Source of the DNA: Crambe crambe
Taxonomy: Eukaryota > Porifera > Demospongiae > Poecilosclerida > Crambeidae
DNA length: 64,000 nt
Reading direction: 5' to 3'
NCBI GenBank assembly: GCA_963924555.1
Contig: OZ004587.1
Location: 3,906,001 to 3,970,000, forward strand
Part shown: positions 32,601 to 42,159 of the stretch, piece by piece
How positions within the stretch are numbered: the stretch's first letter is position 1
How the letters are laid out: each line of letters begins with the position of its first letter
Position numbers and translations under genes: made by a program
The notes under the pieces: model-generated
Databases searched by the model: none
Seen by the model: the letters and a program-made list of their open reading frames with translations, nothing else
What the model was told of the DNA's origin: nothing

Positions 32601-35600
32601 TGGTTCAGGTGAGTATCTAGTCAGCTTTAGCTAGGTCATAATCAGCTACTTGTATTATGGAAATGTTTCCTATCTTTTATCAGGTTATGGCCTTCCAGCT
32701 TCAATAATCTGTGACTTGGGACACTAGTGAGAGAGTACAGTTGTGCTTCCTGACCTTTCATGTTTACTTACTAGCAAAATAATGATCAAAATAATTATTG
32801 CCATGACAGCTTCTCTCTGACTCTCAATGACACATCTGTAATGTAAATCTTAGTGTTTTTTTTTTCTACTTGGTATGTGGTCAACTCTTGTTACATACCA
32901 AGTAGAAAGAAAAAATGCAATAAATAAATAATCAAAGCGCGTTTCTTCCCTGAGTACCTCAGCGCTTTGTTACCATTATTAACTTAGAGTGCCTAACTCT
33001 ACTTCGTTTTGGACTGCGCATCAGGTTAGAAATTGTACTACTGTCTCCATGTTGACGATCTTTACCATACAATTTAAGAACACGTGCAAGCAGAGTTCTT
33101 TAGCTTTATCCTGTAGTAGTGGGAAGCCTTGATTGCAGACAGAGATGAGACTCTGCTAAGCAGCAGTGTGTACAGGCATTATGTGGTTCAGGTGAGTACC
33201 TAGTCAACTTTAGGCCTACTATCATCGGTAGTACTACTGTCTCTAAGTTGACGATCTTTACCATGCAAGCAGAGTTCTTTAGCTTTCTCCTATGTGGTCG
33301 ACTCTTGAAAAAAAAAGAAAAAAAAAAGAAAAGAAAAGAAATTGTGTTGCATGTAGTAAGGTCAAATATTTTGCTTGTCTTAGCATATACACTGGAGACA
33401 TGCAGGTTGTCTACTATTATTTGTTCTTTCCTTAGCACTCGCAAGTTGTTGGTCTTAAACTCAAGGATGGGCTGAGAGCCATAATAATCATATCCATAAT
33501 AATTATGTGCAGAGTGCACAATTCTGAGGGTACATTTCACGAGATATGTTCTGACAATAATATTTTGATTTTTTGGGACTCCTGGAGCTATATGAAGTCT
33601 TTCTGAGGGTACAATAGACCCTCTTTATCTACTCTCATTTCAAATGCATGTTTGCATTCAGTATACTGCATGGTTGGTTGTCAATTATGCATAGTATGGA
33701 TAGATACTCCCCATTACACAAAAGGTTTGGGGTCCTCGCAACTGCATGACATAAAAGGATCAGGTCACTACCTATTTCTGACAACCATCCTGAAATCCAC
33801 TGTAGTGTAAAGCTGGTACAGACACAGGGCAGCAGTATCTGACTCATGTCTACAGTGTACTTCCTGAAGTGTGCTGGGCCTGCTGTTGCTTTGATAACCA
33901 TTAACCATTAATTTTACCTCCTTGATGCTTCAAAGTATATTATTATTATAATAGTTTATTGTATTTCATTAGTATATAGTAAACTACATAGACGATTACT
34001 GCTATTTGTAATAGTGGGCTACGTGCATGCTTGAAATAGTGCTGTGTTAATACACATGTGTATAACTGCCTTTACATATGAAGAACAACCACTAACTACT
34101 AGAACAACTATAAATACTAGCTACAAGAAAACTACTAGCTAGCCATGATAGAAAGAGGAAGGTTGAAAACATGTGTGCATCGATTCTACGTAGTCATTCA
34201 TCAGCTCTCTTTGGTTGTTTGCAATCAACGTACTGGAACAGGTCTAAATTCACTCTTTTCAATGACCTTATTCTTTGATGGGCTAAGTTAGCCAGACGAG
34301 AGCTACTACTTTGGCTATTTTTAGCATGTGATAGGTGGTGCTATTTTGGATAAAATAGGGTTCTGAAATTGTCCTTTGGTTGCCAAATTGTACTTGCTTC
34401 CTATTACACATACTAATTATTATACAATAATGAGTAAATTCATACTGGCTTACTTCTCACACGTTTTAGTCATGCTGATATTGTATTCATCATGTAGGGA
34501 CTGGCACATTCAGCCAGCATAGTTTTGGGAATAATAGGTCTATCAAAGCAGGAAGCATAATGCTCCATTGTTGATCTTGAATGTATTTATCATGTGTGCC
34601 TACACTTGACCAAACTTGTGTGCTAGTGAGCTAGTAAACATACACATGACATCAGCTACGAGCATACTTAAAGAATATTAGGTCAGAAAAAAAAATGACT
34701 TCATAAAGCTGGAATTAAAGAATAGAATAATAGGAAGCATAATGTCATTAGGCTTCCTGCTATCCAAGCAGTAAGGAAAATCTAAAATCAGGGATTGAGT
34801 ACATGCAGCCTTTTTCATGAATTGTACTTCGTCCTTCACAAGGTACTCAAGTGTATATACTTTGTTAGCATAGCTACAAATATAATAAATCCACTGAAGA
34901 AAGGCATTAATCTGTTCTAAGAATATCCTTCAAAAATTAACAGCAATACGCATGCTGGTCACAGTGCTGTAGTGTGTTATGCACATACTAGTCACTGTTA
35001 GTGTGGCTCATTCCAATGACTTACATATCTTTATGCTCTAAGTACTGCGATATAACATCAATTCCTCCCAAAGGGATCATGTCTGAAACAGTAATTAATA
35101 ATTATATTAATTACAGGAATCAGGTTTTGTTTCCCTTCATACACAATCATAAAAATATTGTTAAAGGGTCGGCATTGAATATATTTTAGGTGAGTATTAT
35201 ACATACACTTCCTAGAGTGGAATATACAATCGTTTCACCTGACCCTTAATATAAAACAAAGATCATTGCATTACTTGTGAAATAATTGGGCACCTGGGTA
35301 AGATACTTGTAATTGTACCATTTGCATGATCCATATCTTCTATCAGGTACTGTATCTGCTCAAACGTCTCTTCCAAATGATTCTTAACATTTTCATCAGC
35401 TTCTTGCGTATTGCCATGTACCTATTAAATAATTAAATATAGTTTAATGACAGTTAAACTGAGTTAATAAAGAGGATAGCATGACAAAGGGGTGGGGCCT
35501 TGCCCCACCCAGCAAGGGGCCACAGGGCGCATGCGCAGGGCCAGTCAGTAGCTTCATCGTGCTCCAACAACTACAAGCTACAGCCAGCAAAAGGAATCTT

Positions 35601-38600
35601 TATTGAGTGCAGACATTTTCAGTTCTTTCCCCTTTTGCGGCGTTTCATCGAACATAAGTGAAAATGGAGACGAGGAAACTACAAGAAGAGTGACGATAGA
35701 CAAGAATGTGGTGAGGAAGCATTGGCCGAGATACCAGCCTTTAGAGCCTTCGTGGCCAAAGGCACAAGAGATCCTCAGTCTGGACCAGACGACGCTAGCA
35801 GCTTGAGAGCAGCAGATGCGAGGTGACTCCCACGATTGGTGAGGGTGATGTCATACCCAGTAAGTAGCATTTTTAGTTAGAGGTTGGACTAAGGGGTCAG
35901 GAGCCAGGCTTGTTGGGCGGGGTAGCTGGTGCGTAGCAGGAAGGCAAGGAGTTATGGGATAGTAGATAAAAGGCCTAATAAGCGGGTAGCTAGAAGGCTA
36001 GCACAGAGTATCGAGTGTGCAGGCAGGAGGCCATGAACATAAGAGTATATGGCAGGTGGGAGGCTTCACAGAGTTTGAGTATAGAGCACAGGGGCAGGAA
36101 GGAGGCCTCACAAAGACTGAGCAGAGGCAGGAGGCCTCAGAGAGATGGGGCACAGGCAGGAGGCCTCACAGAGATTGAGCACAGGCAGGAGGCCTCACAG
36201 CACAGGTAGGAGGCCTCACAGAGATTGATAATGGGCAGGAGGCCTGGAACCTGATGATTTTATTTTGGAAAATTACATTTAAAAAGGAAGGCAGGAGGCC
36301 TCGACTTTGGAGGGAAGTGTCAGATGCCATGGTATAATGTGAGGGGAGCAAGTGTCAGATGCCATTATATGGTATCATGTGAGGGAAGCATTAATGGTGA
36401 AGGTGGTGCAAGAATAGTAATACCTGAATGTGCTAATTCGGAGTGAGTTTTGATTCAATGTGTTCCCCCCTTTCAGGTGATAATATCCGGTGTGGACAGG
36501 GAGGCAGTGAGACAGTTGGGCCTCACAACATTTGGTGGGGGAGACAGAGAGACCTCAAGAGACAGAGCCACCCATGAAAATCCCTCCAGGGCAGCTCCCT
36601 TCATATTGAGTGAGTCGATGCCGGTGATCCCCAGCAAGCTTGTGAAGAAGATCTGAAAGGGGAGTTCGTGGATATTGCAGAGTTGCTGCGGGATAATATG
36701 TGGAGAGGAGGAGGTGTGTGGCAGAGGGAGAGTCTGGCTGGAGTCAGTTGTCTCAAAGGGTGAGCAGGAGGGAAATCCCTGGCCTGCTGAGCTGGTTCAG
36801 TATGTATGCGGCAGTGCTGGGCAAGAAATACAAAGGACCTCTGGGCCTATCAGGCCATGATAATCTCTGAGCATAGGCGGTGTGGGGGACGTGGCTGGCT
36901 GTTGTACGATTCGGCATTCCACCAGCAAATATCTGACATGGCAACAGCCAATTTAAAAAAAAATTAATCAGGGATTCTATTCAACCACTTTTTTAGCGTA
37001 TGGAAGAAAGGGACAGTTCTGCCAGAGCTGCATGCTATCAGACCACTCCCAGGAGGAGTATGCCCTACACCTAGGGAGGGCTGTACCAGTGGTACAACTT
37101 AAGGAGGCAGCGTTACCCCATTTGAGAGATGAGATGCGGGGGAGGAGTCAGGACAAGAAGAGATTTAGTAAAGGGGCATGCTATGACTGGAATGATGGGA
37201 AATGCATAGCCCTTAACTGCCGTTTCAGCCACGTTTGCTCCCGTTGTCACGGGAAGCACAAAAGACCGCCAGGGGAAGAGTGATCCCAGGAGGGATAAGG
37301 AGGAGGCACTAGGGACTCAGCGTCTGAGGTGATTGAAGGATGGTGTGTGTATGACAAGAATGTGGATAACCAACAGACCCTTCTACCCTTAGAATCACCA
37401 TCAAACAGTCCAAGACAAACCCATTCCGGAAAGAAGTGGACCTTTTCCTGGTCAAAACAGGTACTGAGCTGTGTCCAGTGGCAGCTTTACTGACTGAACT
37501 ACATGATAGGGGCACTGTTTCGATTCAGTGACAGTCAGAGCTCTACTAACTCGGGAACGATTCGTAGCAGCTGTAAAAGAGGAGTGGACCAGTCCAAATA
37601 CAATGGCTATAGTTTCTGCATTGGAGCAGCGACCACTGCAGCAGCTAAGGGAATGGAGGATTCGATCATCAAGACATTGGGGAGATGGAGGAGCCTGGCC
37701 TACCTCCAATATGTGAAGATTCCGAGGGACTAACTCGCTCAGTATTCCAAAGCATAGCTAATAATTAGTGAAGTCTCTTTTCTTTGTTAATGATAGTGTT
37801 CTGCAGAGGATTTATTCTTAGCTAGGTAAATCAGAGGGGCTAGACTAGGAGAAGTTAGTACGTACTGTACGGGGTGTTATGGGGTGTGTGGTGCTTGGGG
37901 GGTGTTGGCTGGGCCTCCATTGGGCCGGGCTTGGGTTTCACAACCATAAGCTCCTATTCCCCCTGTTAGCACCAATTAGCACTTGGGTTACAGGGGTGGA
38001 GCTTCCGGTCCACACCTCCGACATACTACACAACTAATTACTGTGGACTTAGTTACGCAGTAGGTCAGGTACGGTAAGTTGTGGTAAGTTGGGTCAGAGG
38101 ACCGCTTATTATTAACCACTTTAAAAAGTCTATAGTATTGCTGACCCTTTACCTCTTTTATCCCAGAATAATATTTTTTTTTTCACCTCAATTACATTGG
38201 TTTCTTTACTAGGTAAACACAGATGAGTGTGCATGTTCAGTTTATCTTGAAAAGAAGCTGCAACATTAGATTATGATGTGATTGCATATGAGGGTGAAAG
38301 GTCATTATCATTAGTGTGGGGGCTTGCATCGCTCACCCAATTAGTATCATATGGCAGGGTTGTCCCCAGAGCATGCTAGCGTGGTGCAGCACCACACTAC
38401 TATAATAATTTCTAATAGTCTCATGAGGGTCTGGCTTACGTAGCTAGCTAATGCACTGAGAAAATCCAGTACCAGTGGTAAGGCTTTTAAACTTGATGAG
38501 CTGAACTAACTAAGCTATTTTCGCTACCTCTTTGATACCTTACTCGAGTCTAGCTCCTCCTATAGTTATTTCGAAACTCAGCCCATCCACACTGTACCTG

Positions 38601-41219
38601 CACTGACGATCTCGCGCGCGATTCATTACGCGCAGGTGCAGTGACACAATTTACCGCTTTATTATTTTTTTCTGGGGACAACACTGCATATGGCACCACA
38701 TAGACCTCTTACACATATCCACAAACATGTATGTACCTTAAGTATGGTCAGAGCAGCCTTCAGTATATCAGTCTCACTTGGTTGGTTGGAGATATCAGTG
38801 AGAGCGTCCCTTAACCACTTTAATCGCTACACAATGGCACAAAACAAAAAATCAAACACAAGAGCAGGCACGATGAGACACAGTTAAAAGTTACAAGTTG
38901 GTCACTACAGGAACAAGTGTATGAACAACCAATTGCAACATTCATTTCCATAACACCCACTTCCAGCCTGCTATGAATATGATTACAAAGCCATGTAAAT
39001 ACCTGCTAGTGCTTAGTCTCGTTCCCAGACCGCTTTTTTCTCCCTATGCAATTTGGCGCGCGCGGAGGGAGGGGGAGAAAAAAGGGTCTGGTGACTTGCC
39101 TATTCAACCCGTTGGAATGCGAGCGCAACCAAAAAAATGCAATTATTAATTAGAATAGCGCGCGCGAAATTTGCCACTGAGTTAGATAGCTTGAAAAGTT
39201 ATAAGCCAAAGCAAGAACAAGTTCTTCATAGTTTTTTGAAAGGGAACGACGTTTTTGCTGCTTTGCCAACGGGCTATGGCAAGTCATACTGTAATGCAAT
39301 ACCACTGGAGGTTAGAGAAGCATAGCCTTCCTTAGATGCATATGATGTAAGCTGAAGATGACTGGGGTGCCCCAACATCTCTCTCGGAAGAAAAACTGAC
39401 GTTATTCCTCGCTCCTGAGGCTTGGTAAGTCCTCCACAGACCTTACAAACTGTCTGTAGCCATGACTCGATTGACTGACTGGACTGCGCGCACGAGTCAA
39501 ATCTGTGGTTAATAATTATACGTACATTCCTTGAATTCATATGCGCATGCCAAAGAGACATGGGTTGAATAGGCAAGTCACCATGCAGACCCTTTTTTTT
39601 CCCCCTCCCTCCGCGTGTGCCAAATTGCATAGGGAGAAAAAATCTGGGAATGAGACTAGCTAGTGCTAGCTTGCCCCAGGCCAGGGGGGGTCGGACAAAC
39701 TTTTCGCGAAATTGGCCCGCAAAGCTTTGCAAGAATAGACGCGCAGTAAAGAATGGTTGGAATGTAATTAACCTGCTGTTTGATAGGCTGTTTCTCCAGC
39801 TTTAAGCATTTGTAGATGATTTTACCTGGGCACAAGAAGATCTAGTAAGCTAGTTGCTAGAAAGCAAACCAGTTTTAGCTGGGCTTTGAAATTCAGTTAG
39901 CAATTAACCTTTTTCTGAATCTCCAAAACAGGACGGGGATGGATTGGGTTCAGTCGATTTTCAGAAATCAGTCTAATTCAAGTCCATTCAAAGCATACAC
40001 ATCTCGAGGAATAGCAACTTCAAAAAATGTATTGGAAATTCTATGTGAAAAAGTGCCTACTCAGCAATAATTGACCTTGTCCAACCCCGCAATTTTACAA
40101 TTTGGGGGTCAAAGGTCACACTGGGGTTAAAGGTCATGATATCTTTCTACCTAGGTCTCTTAGTGTCTACTACATCCTAATCCTGGGTCTTCTTTGAGGA
40201 GTGAAGAGTATGAAAAGTATTTACTTATTCTTTGCCATAGCTGTTCTCTTCAAAGTGCGATTAATATTAATTTTGTAATCTAGCATGGTGAAGATCAGTT
40301 TCTCTTTGAAGTGAGGAGATAGCTACTCTTCTGAGTTCCTGACCATAGTAGAAGTCTTCTTGCAACAAAGTAGCCGTGGTTGAAAAAGAGAGAAGAGGAG
40401 ATTCATTTCCTGTGTAACCACCCAGGCCTTCACTAGTAGTCTCATAAGTGTACATCTTTCAGATGTCCGATCTTGTGACAAATGAAGGGTGTAACTTTGT
40501 GATGAACACGATAGCTAGCTCACTATGTGCATATCTAGCTACCTGTTTTGGTGCAAAGGCTGTCAGGATAAGAAATGTATATTTTGTTCATTGCATCTCT
40601 GCAGTGAGGGTTGTGCAACAGGCACTGAATAAGAAAGCAGTTGGAAGAATTTGTCAATCCTGGTGGATAGTTCGCAATGCCCAAATCAACCTCCTCTGAT
40701 CCCTTCTGGTATTTTGTGGGAGGGATATACAGGCCTGTAGCCAGCAGGCGATTCAATGGGCTTGAGCCCCTCCCCCCTTTGATGGAAATATATATAGCTT
40801 AGTCAGATTTAATCTCTTGCATTAGTTTGCTGAATTGATATCATAGTTCGTATTAGCACTTAATAGAATAGCTGAGTAACATTATATTTGAGGTCCTCCT
40901 GAGCCATAAAATCCTGGCTACAGCCTGGGCCTCTTGGTTCTCAATGCTGTTTTCAGCATAGCTGAAATTCCCGCCAAAGTCGTGGGAAAGCTATCTGGTT
41001 GAAAGGGTTAAATGCTAACCTTTGATCCCACCAACTGGGCCCAAATTATAAAATCGCTCCGACCCCCCCTGGCCCCAGGCTCTCCCCCAAGCTTCAAGCT
41101 AGCTAGCAATAACTTACTCCAGGGTCCGTAGATCTGTTGGGATCACTTAGCGAGGGTTCACCATCATGCTGCGTCAAGGACCACTTAAGGATGCCTTTCA
41201 GAACTCCTGACATACTCAT
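28812..41219 (-). CDS. HSPBP1: HSPBP1/FES1-like Hsp70 nucleotide-exchange factor
   Basis: Eight-exon model: 41219-41118, 38826-38737, 35421-35319, 35082-35025, 30902-30745, 29864-29715, 29631-29420, 28943-28812 (last exon tentative). The seven firm exons are all GT-AG, agree in phase and give 291 residues; with the last, 334 (human HSPBP1 is about 360). Family signatures in order: 'LKGILKWSL', 'RLKWLRDALTDI', 'QIQYLIEDMDHAN', 'IPLGGIDVISQYL', 'LIATASQNNPRCQEAF', 'VRIKALYAVSCLIR', 'NGLRIVIACL', 'KSLFLISYL', 'LLDQKCHELGMQEEL'. These are the armadillo-like repeats that clasp the Hsp70 nucleotide-binding domain to release ADP in the cytosol. Introns are large and full of transposons. A GA microsatellite supplies the polypyrimidine tract of exon 7, and a possible alternative first exon lies at 31857-31909. 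Orthology is inferred from motif order, not from a search. Confidence 0.78.
29636..29680 (-). repeat. (CT)n microsatellite acting as a 3' splice-site tract
   Basis: A pure GA run on the plus strand (CT on the transcript) ends directly at the CTAG acceptor before HSPBP1-like exon 7 (29631). Confidence 0.85.
30122..30615. mobile_element. TAGTCT-type MITE in an HSPBP1-like intron
   Basis: A 494-bp element with ends TAGTCTTGCTAGCCAG and inverse. An exact 9-bp direct repeat CCTCCGCCC lies at 30113-30121 and 30616-30624. Each TIR (about 95 bp) has an internal stem between a T-rich and an A-rich arm (about 30135-30185), ending GCCTGGTAACAATTGCCAGG. Confidence 0.82.
31857..31909 (-). CDS. Possible alternative first exon of the HSPBP1-like gene
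   Basis: An ATG at 31909 opens 53 nt ('MEKDEVALEIRDGSEAL') ending at GTACTC. The phase (2) is the same as that of exon 4 and fits exon 5 (30902), giving '...EALRDLVQSSCEL'. This would make an N-terminally shortened protein that still starts before the ATASQNNP repeat. A degraded second copy of the surrounding sequence at 32.9 kb lacks most of the exon. Function and use are inferred. Confidence 0.4.
32027..32354. mobile_element. TAGTCT-type MITE with an empty site in the same window
   Basis: A 328-bp element, ends TAGTCTGGCATAGCACC and inverse, TIR about 60 bp. Flanks CGTGCAAGC and TGTGCAAGC form a 9-bp duplication with one mismatch. The uninterrupted sequence CACGTGCAAGCAGAG occurs at 32544 and 33080 in the neighbouring repeat copies and shows the pre-insertion state. 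It contains GCGCCGG-rich DNA with a short ATG frame near 32194 that I do not interpret. Confidence 0.82.
33241..34990. other. Intron sequence without recognised features
   Basis: Within the HSPBP1-like intron 35024-30903. Contains an AAAAAAG/AAAAG tract near 33308 and the block AGGAAGCATAATG twice (34549, 34734). No supported exon. Confidence 0.4.
35600..37740 (+). pseudogene. Internally deleted DIRS/Ngaro-type retrotransposon remnant
   Basis: Antisense to the HSPBP1-like gene, in its intron between exons 2 and 3. Gag pieces: 'PVIPSKLVKKI' and 'FVDIAELLRDNM' near 36620-36700 (compare the gag at 21.9 kb), 'AYQAMIISEHRR...GWLLYDSAF' near 36850-36920, and a zinc-finger end 'CRFSHVCSRCHGKH' at 37219-37260, with frameshifts and stops. 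Only about 100 bases later the tyrosine recombinase C-terminus appears ('FCIGAATTAAAKG...TLGRW', 37617-37700). The whole RT-RNase H region is gone. A first-exon-like frame lies at 35603-35806. Boundaries are approximate and no split repeats were identified. Confidence 0.72.
36025..36310 (+). repeat. GGCAGGAGGCCTCACAGAG minisatellite
   Basis: About nine imperfect units of roughly 22-40 bp, each with AGGAGGCCTCA and often CAGAGATTGAGCA, in the gag-intron position of the DIRS remnant (the intact element also has tandem repeats there). Confidence 0.75.
38355..38686. mobile_element. hAT-like MITE, CAGGGTTGTCCCCAGA termini
   Basis: A 332-bp element with inverted ends CAGGGTTGTCCCCAGA/TCTGGGGACAACACTG and direct repeats CATATGG at 38348-38354 and 38687-38693. 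It sits 50 bp downstream (in transcript sense) of the exon 2 donor of the HSPBP1-like gene. Terminal CAG and a 7-8-bp duplication suggest hAT. Confidence 0.72.
39014..39658. mobile_element. TAGTCT-type element carrying a RecQ-helicase fragment
   Basis: A 645-bp element with TIRs of about 105 bp, ends TAGTCTCGTTCCCAGA and inverse. An exact 9-bp direct repeat GCTAGTGCT lies at 39005-39013 and 39659-39667. Each TIR folds internally: CCAGACCGCTTTTTTCTCCC pairs with GGGAGAAAAAAGGGTCTGG. The interior contains a RecQ-like coding fragment (39137-39325). It lies in intron 1 of the HSPBP1-like gene. Confidence 0.85.
39137..39325 (+). pseudogene. RecQ-family DNA helicase fragment (motifs 0-I)
   Basis: A 62-residue frame reading 'LKSYKPKQEQVLHSFLKGND' followed by 'VFAALPTGYGKSYC'. 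That is the RecQ-type Q-motif region and Walker A (motif I), after which similarity ends ('NAIPLEVREA', stop). DEAH box and later motifs are absent, so it cannot be a helicase. It probably marks the element as a deletion derivative of a larger helicase-encoding transposon, or as a captured exon. Confidence 0.68.
39670..41095. mobile_element. Possible TIR element with a decayed USP copy
   Basis: CCCCAGGCCAGGGGGGGTCGGA near 39673 and its imperfect inverse near 41062-41090 could be terminal repeats of a 1.4-kb element directly beside the RecQ-fragment element. No clear target duplication. It contains the USP fragment at 40535-40756 and a nested inverted pair (CAGGCCTGTAGCCAG at 40731, CTGGCTACAGCCTG at 40914). 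The assignment is tentative. Confidence 0.4.
40535..40756 (-). pseudogene. Third decayed USP Cys-box fragment
   Basis: The minus frame reads 'YPPGLTNSSNC' followed by 'FLIQCLLHNPHCRDAM', the USP catalytic Cys-box layout with a short deletion after the cysteine. Further along the same strand (40267-40455) 'LLQEDFYYGQEL' may be the decayed QED motif. No intact frame. It lies in intron 1 of the HSPBP1-like gene, same strand, but is not part of it. Confidence 0.5.
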
Positions 41220-42100
41220 GCACCTAGCTTTAATACCTCGTCGCGCACGCGCTCGATCGCTTCCTAATTAGTAGCCGACCCTTTACCAATCTCCTCTAAT
41301 GTGAGCACCCTTTACCAATTTCTTCCTCAAAAAGATACAATTTGGGACCAAGGAGAGAAAAGTAGAAATGGCTAGCTGAGAGGTTTCGCTCTAGTCTAGC
41401 GTATGCATATGCGGTTAGATTAAGCTTGGTTACAGAAGTTACAAAGGTTCCAAATGTCATCCCAACAACATGGATACTAAAGTTGTGTGGTTGCAAATTG
41501 CAAAGTAAGGTTACAATGTCAACAAGAGCAGCAGCAAACAAATATGTAGCTTATACCAACAGAATTGTAGAACAACAAGGCAGCAGCATAATGTAGCATG
41601 TCATCCTGTACTTTAGGAGATAGACATGCAAAAATATTTTTTTCTCATAGCGGCCAGAATATCAGTCAATGGTGATGACATGGAACTTGTAGTTGGATGT
41701 CTTCTATTTGAGAGAGTATTAATCCCATACATGTAGATTCTGTGACTTTCAGGAATCACAAAGAATATTATATAGCTACAATAATGATTGTTAATAACTT
41801 GGGGTAGATAAGCAAGAAAAAAATTGAAGCAAATAGCAAATAATTCAAGGCAATAATATTATCTTCTAGTGCTAATGCATATTCATTAGAATTTCATTTC
41901 GTGTTTTTGATGAAGTACGGTAGTTATTTTATTAGCTACTGGGGAGATCTACCGATCTACTTGCCAACAATTTTCTCCCAGATCAACCAAGCTCAAATAG
42001 AGCTAAAATGTAAAAACTATGCTTGTTTTATAGCAACTACTTCTGAAACACTATAGCTAGCTACTAGCACTAAACACTATAAGCTGAAATAAAATTGCAA
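41220..42100. other. Upstream region of the HSPBP1-like gene, nothing firm
   Basis: The first 60 bases upstream of the ATG contain CG-rich GTCGCGCACGCGCTCGATCG (41239-41258), a plausible promoter core. CACCCTTTACCAATTTC/CGACCCTTTACCAATCTC is repeated twice near 41278-41325. The rest is AT-rich without recognised genes. Confidence 0.4.
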
Positions 42101-42159
42101 ATAAAACCTTTGACCTAATTAATTTTCTGAACATCAACTCCTGACTGCAATAATAACAT

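Larger units (their letters stand above)
31826..33240. repeat. Local segmental repeat, three partial copies
   Basis: Copy a is split by a MITE (31826-32026 and 32355-32480). Copy b is 32500-32640. Copy c is 32920-33240. They share AGAACACGTGCAAGCAGAG, GACTGCGCATCAGG and TGTGTACAGGCATTATGTGG. They lie in the intron before HSPBP1-like exon 5. Confidence 0.75.

Noticed and set aside
33106..33540. 144-residue minus frame with an aromatic N-terminus
   Set aside because: It crosses an A-rich tract and the local segmental repeat, and has no splice or family support.
36025..36310. CRISPR-like regularly spaced repeat
   Set aside because: Units are head-to-tail with no unique spacers, inside a retrotransposon remnant of a eukaryote; it is a minisatellite.
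41296..41541. 81-residue minus frame upstream of the HSPBP1-like start
   Set aside because: No family motif and no phase-compatible link to exon 1; treated as chance.
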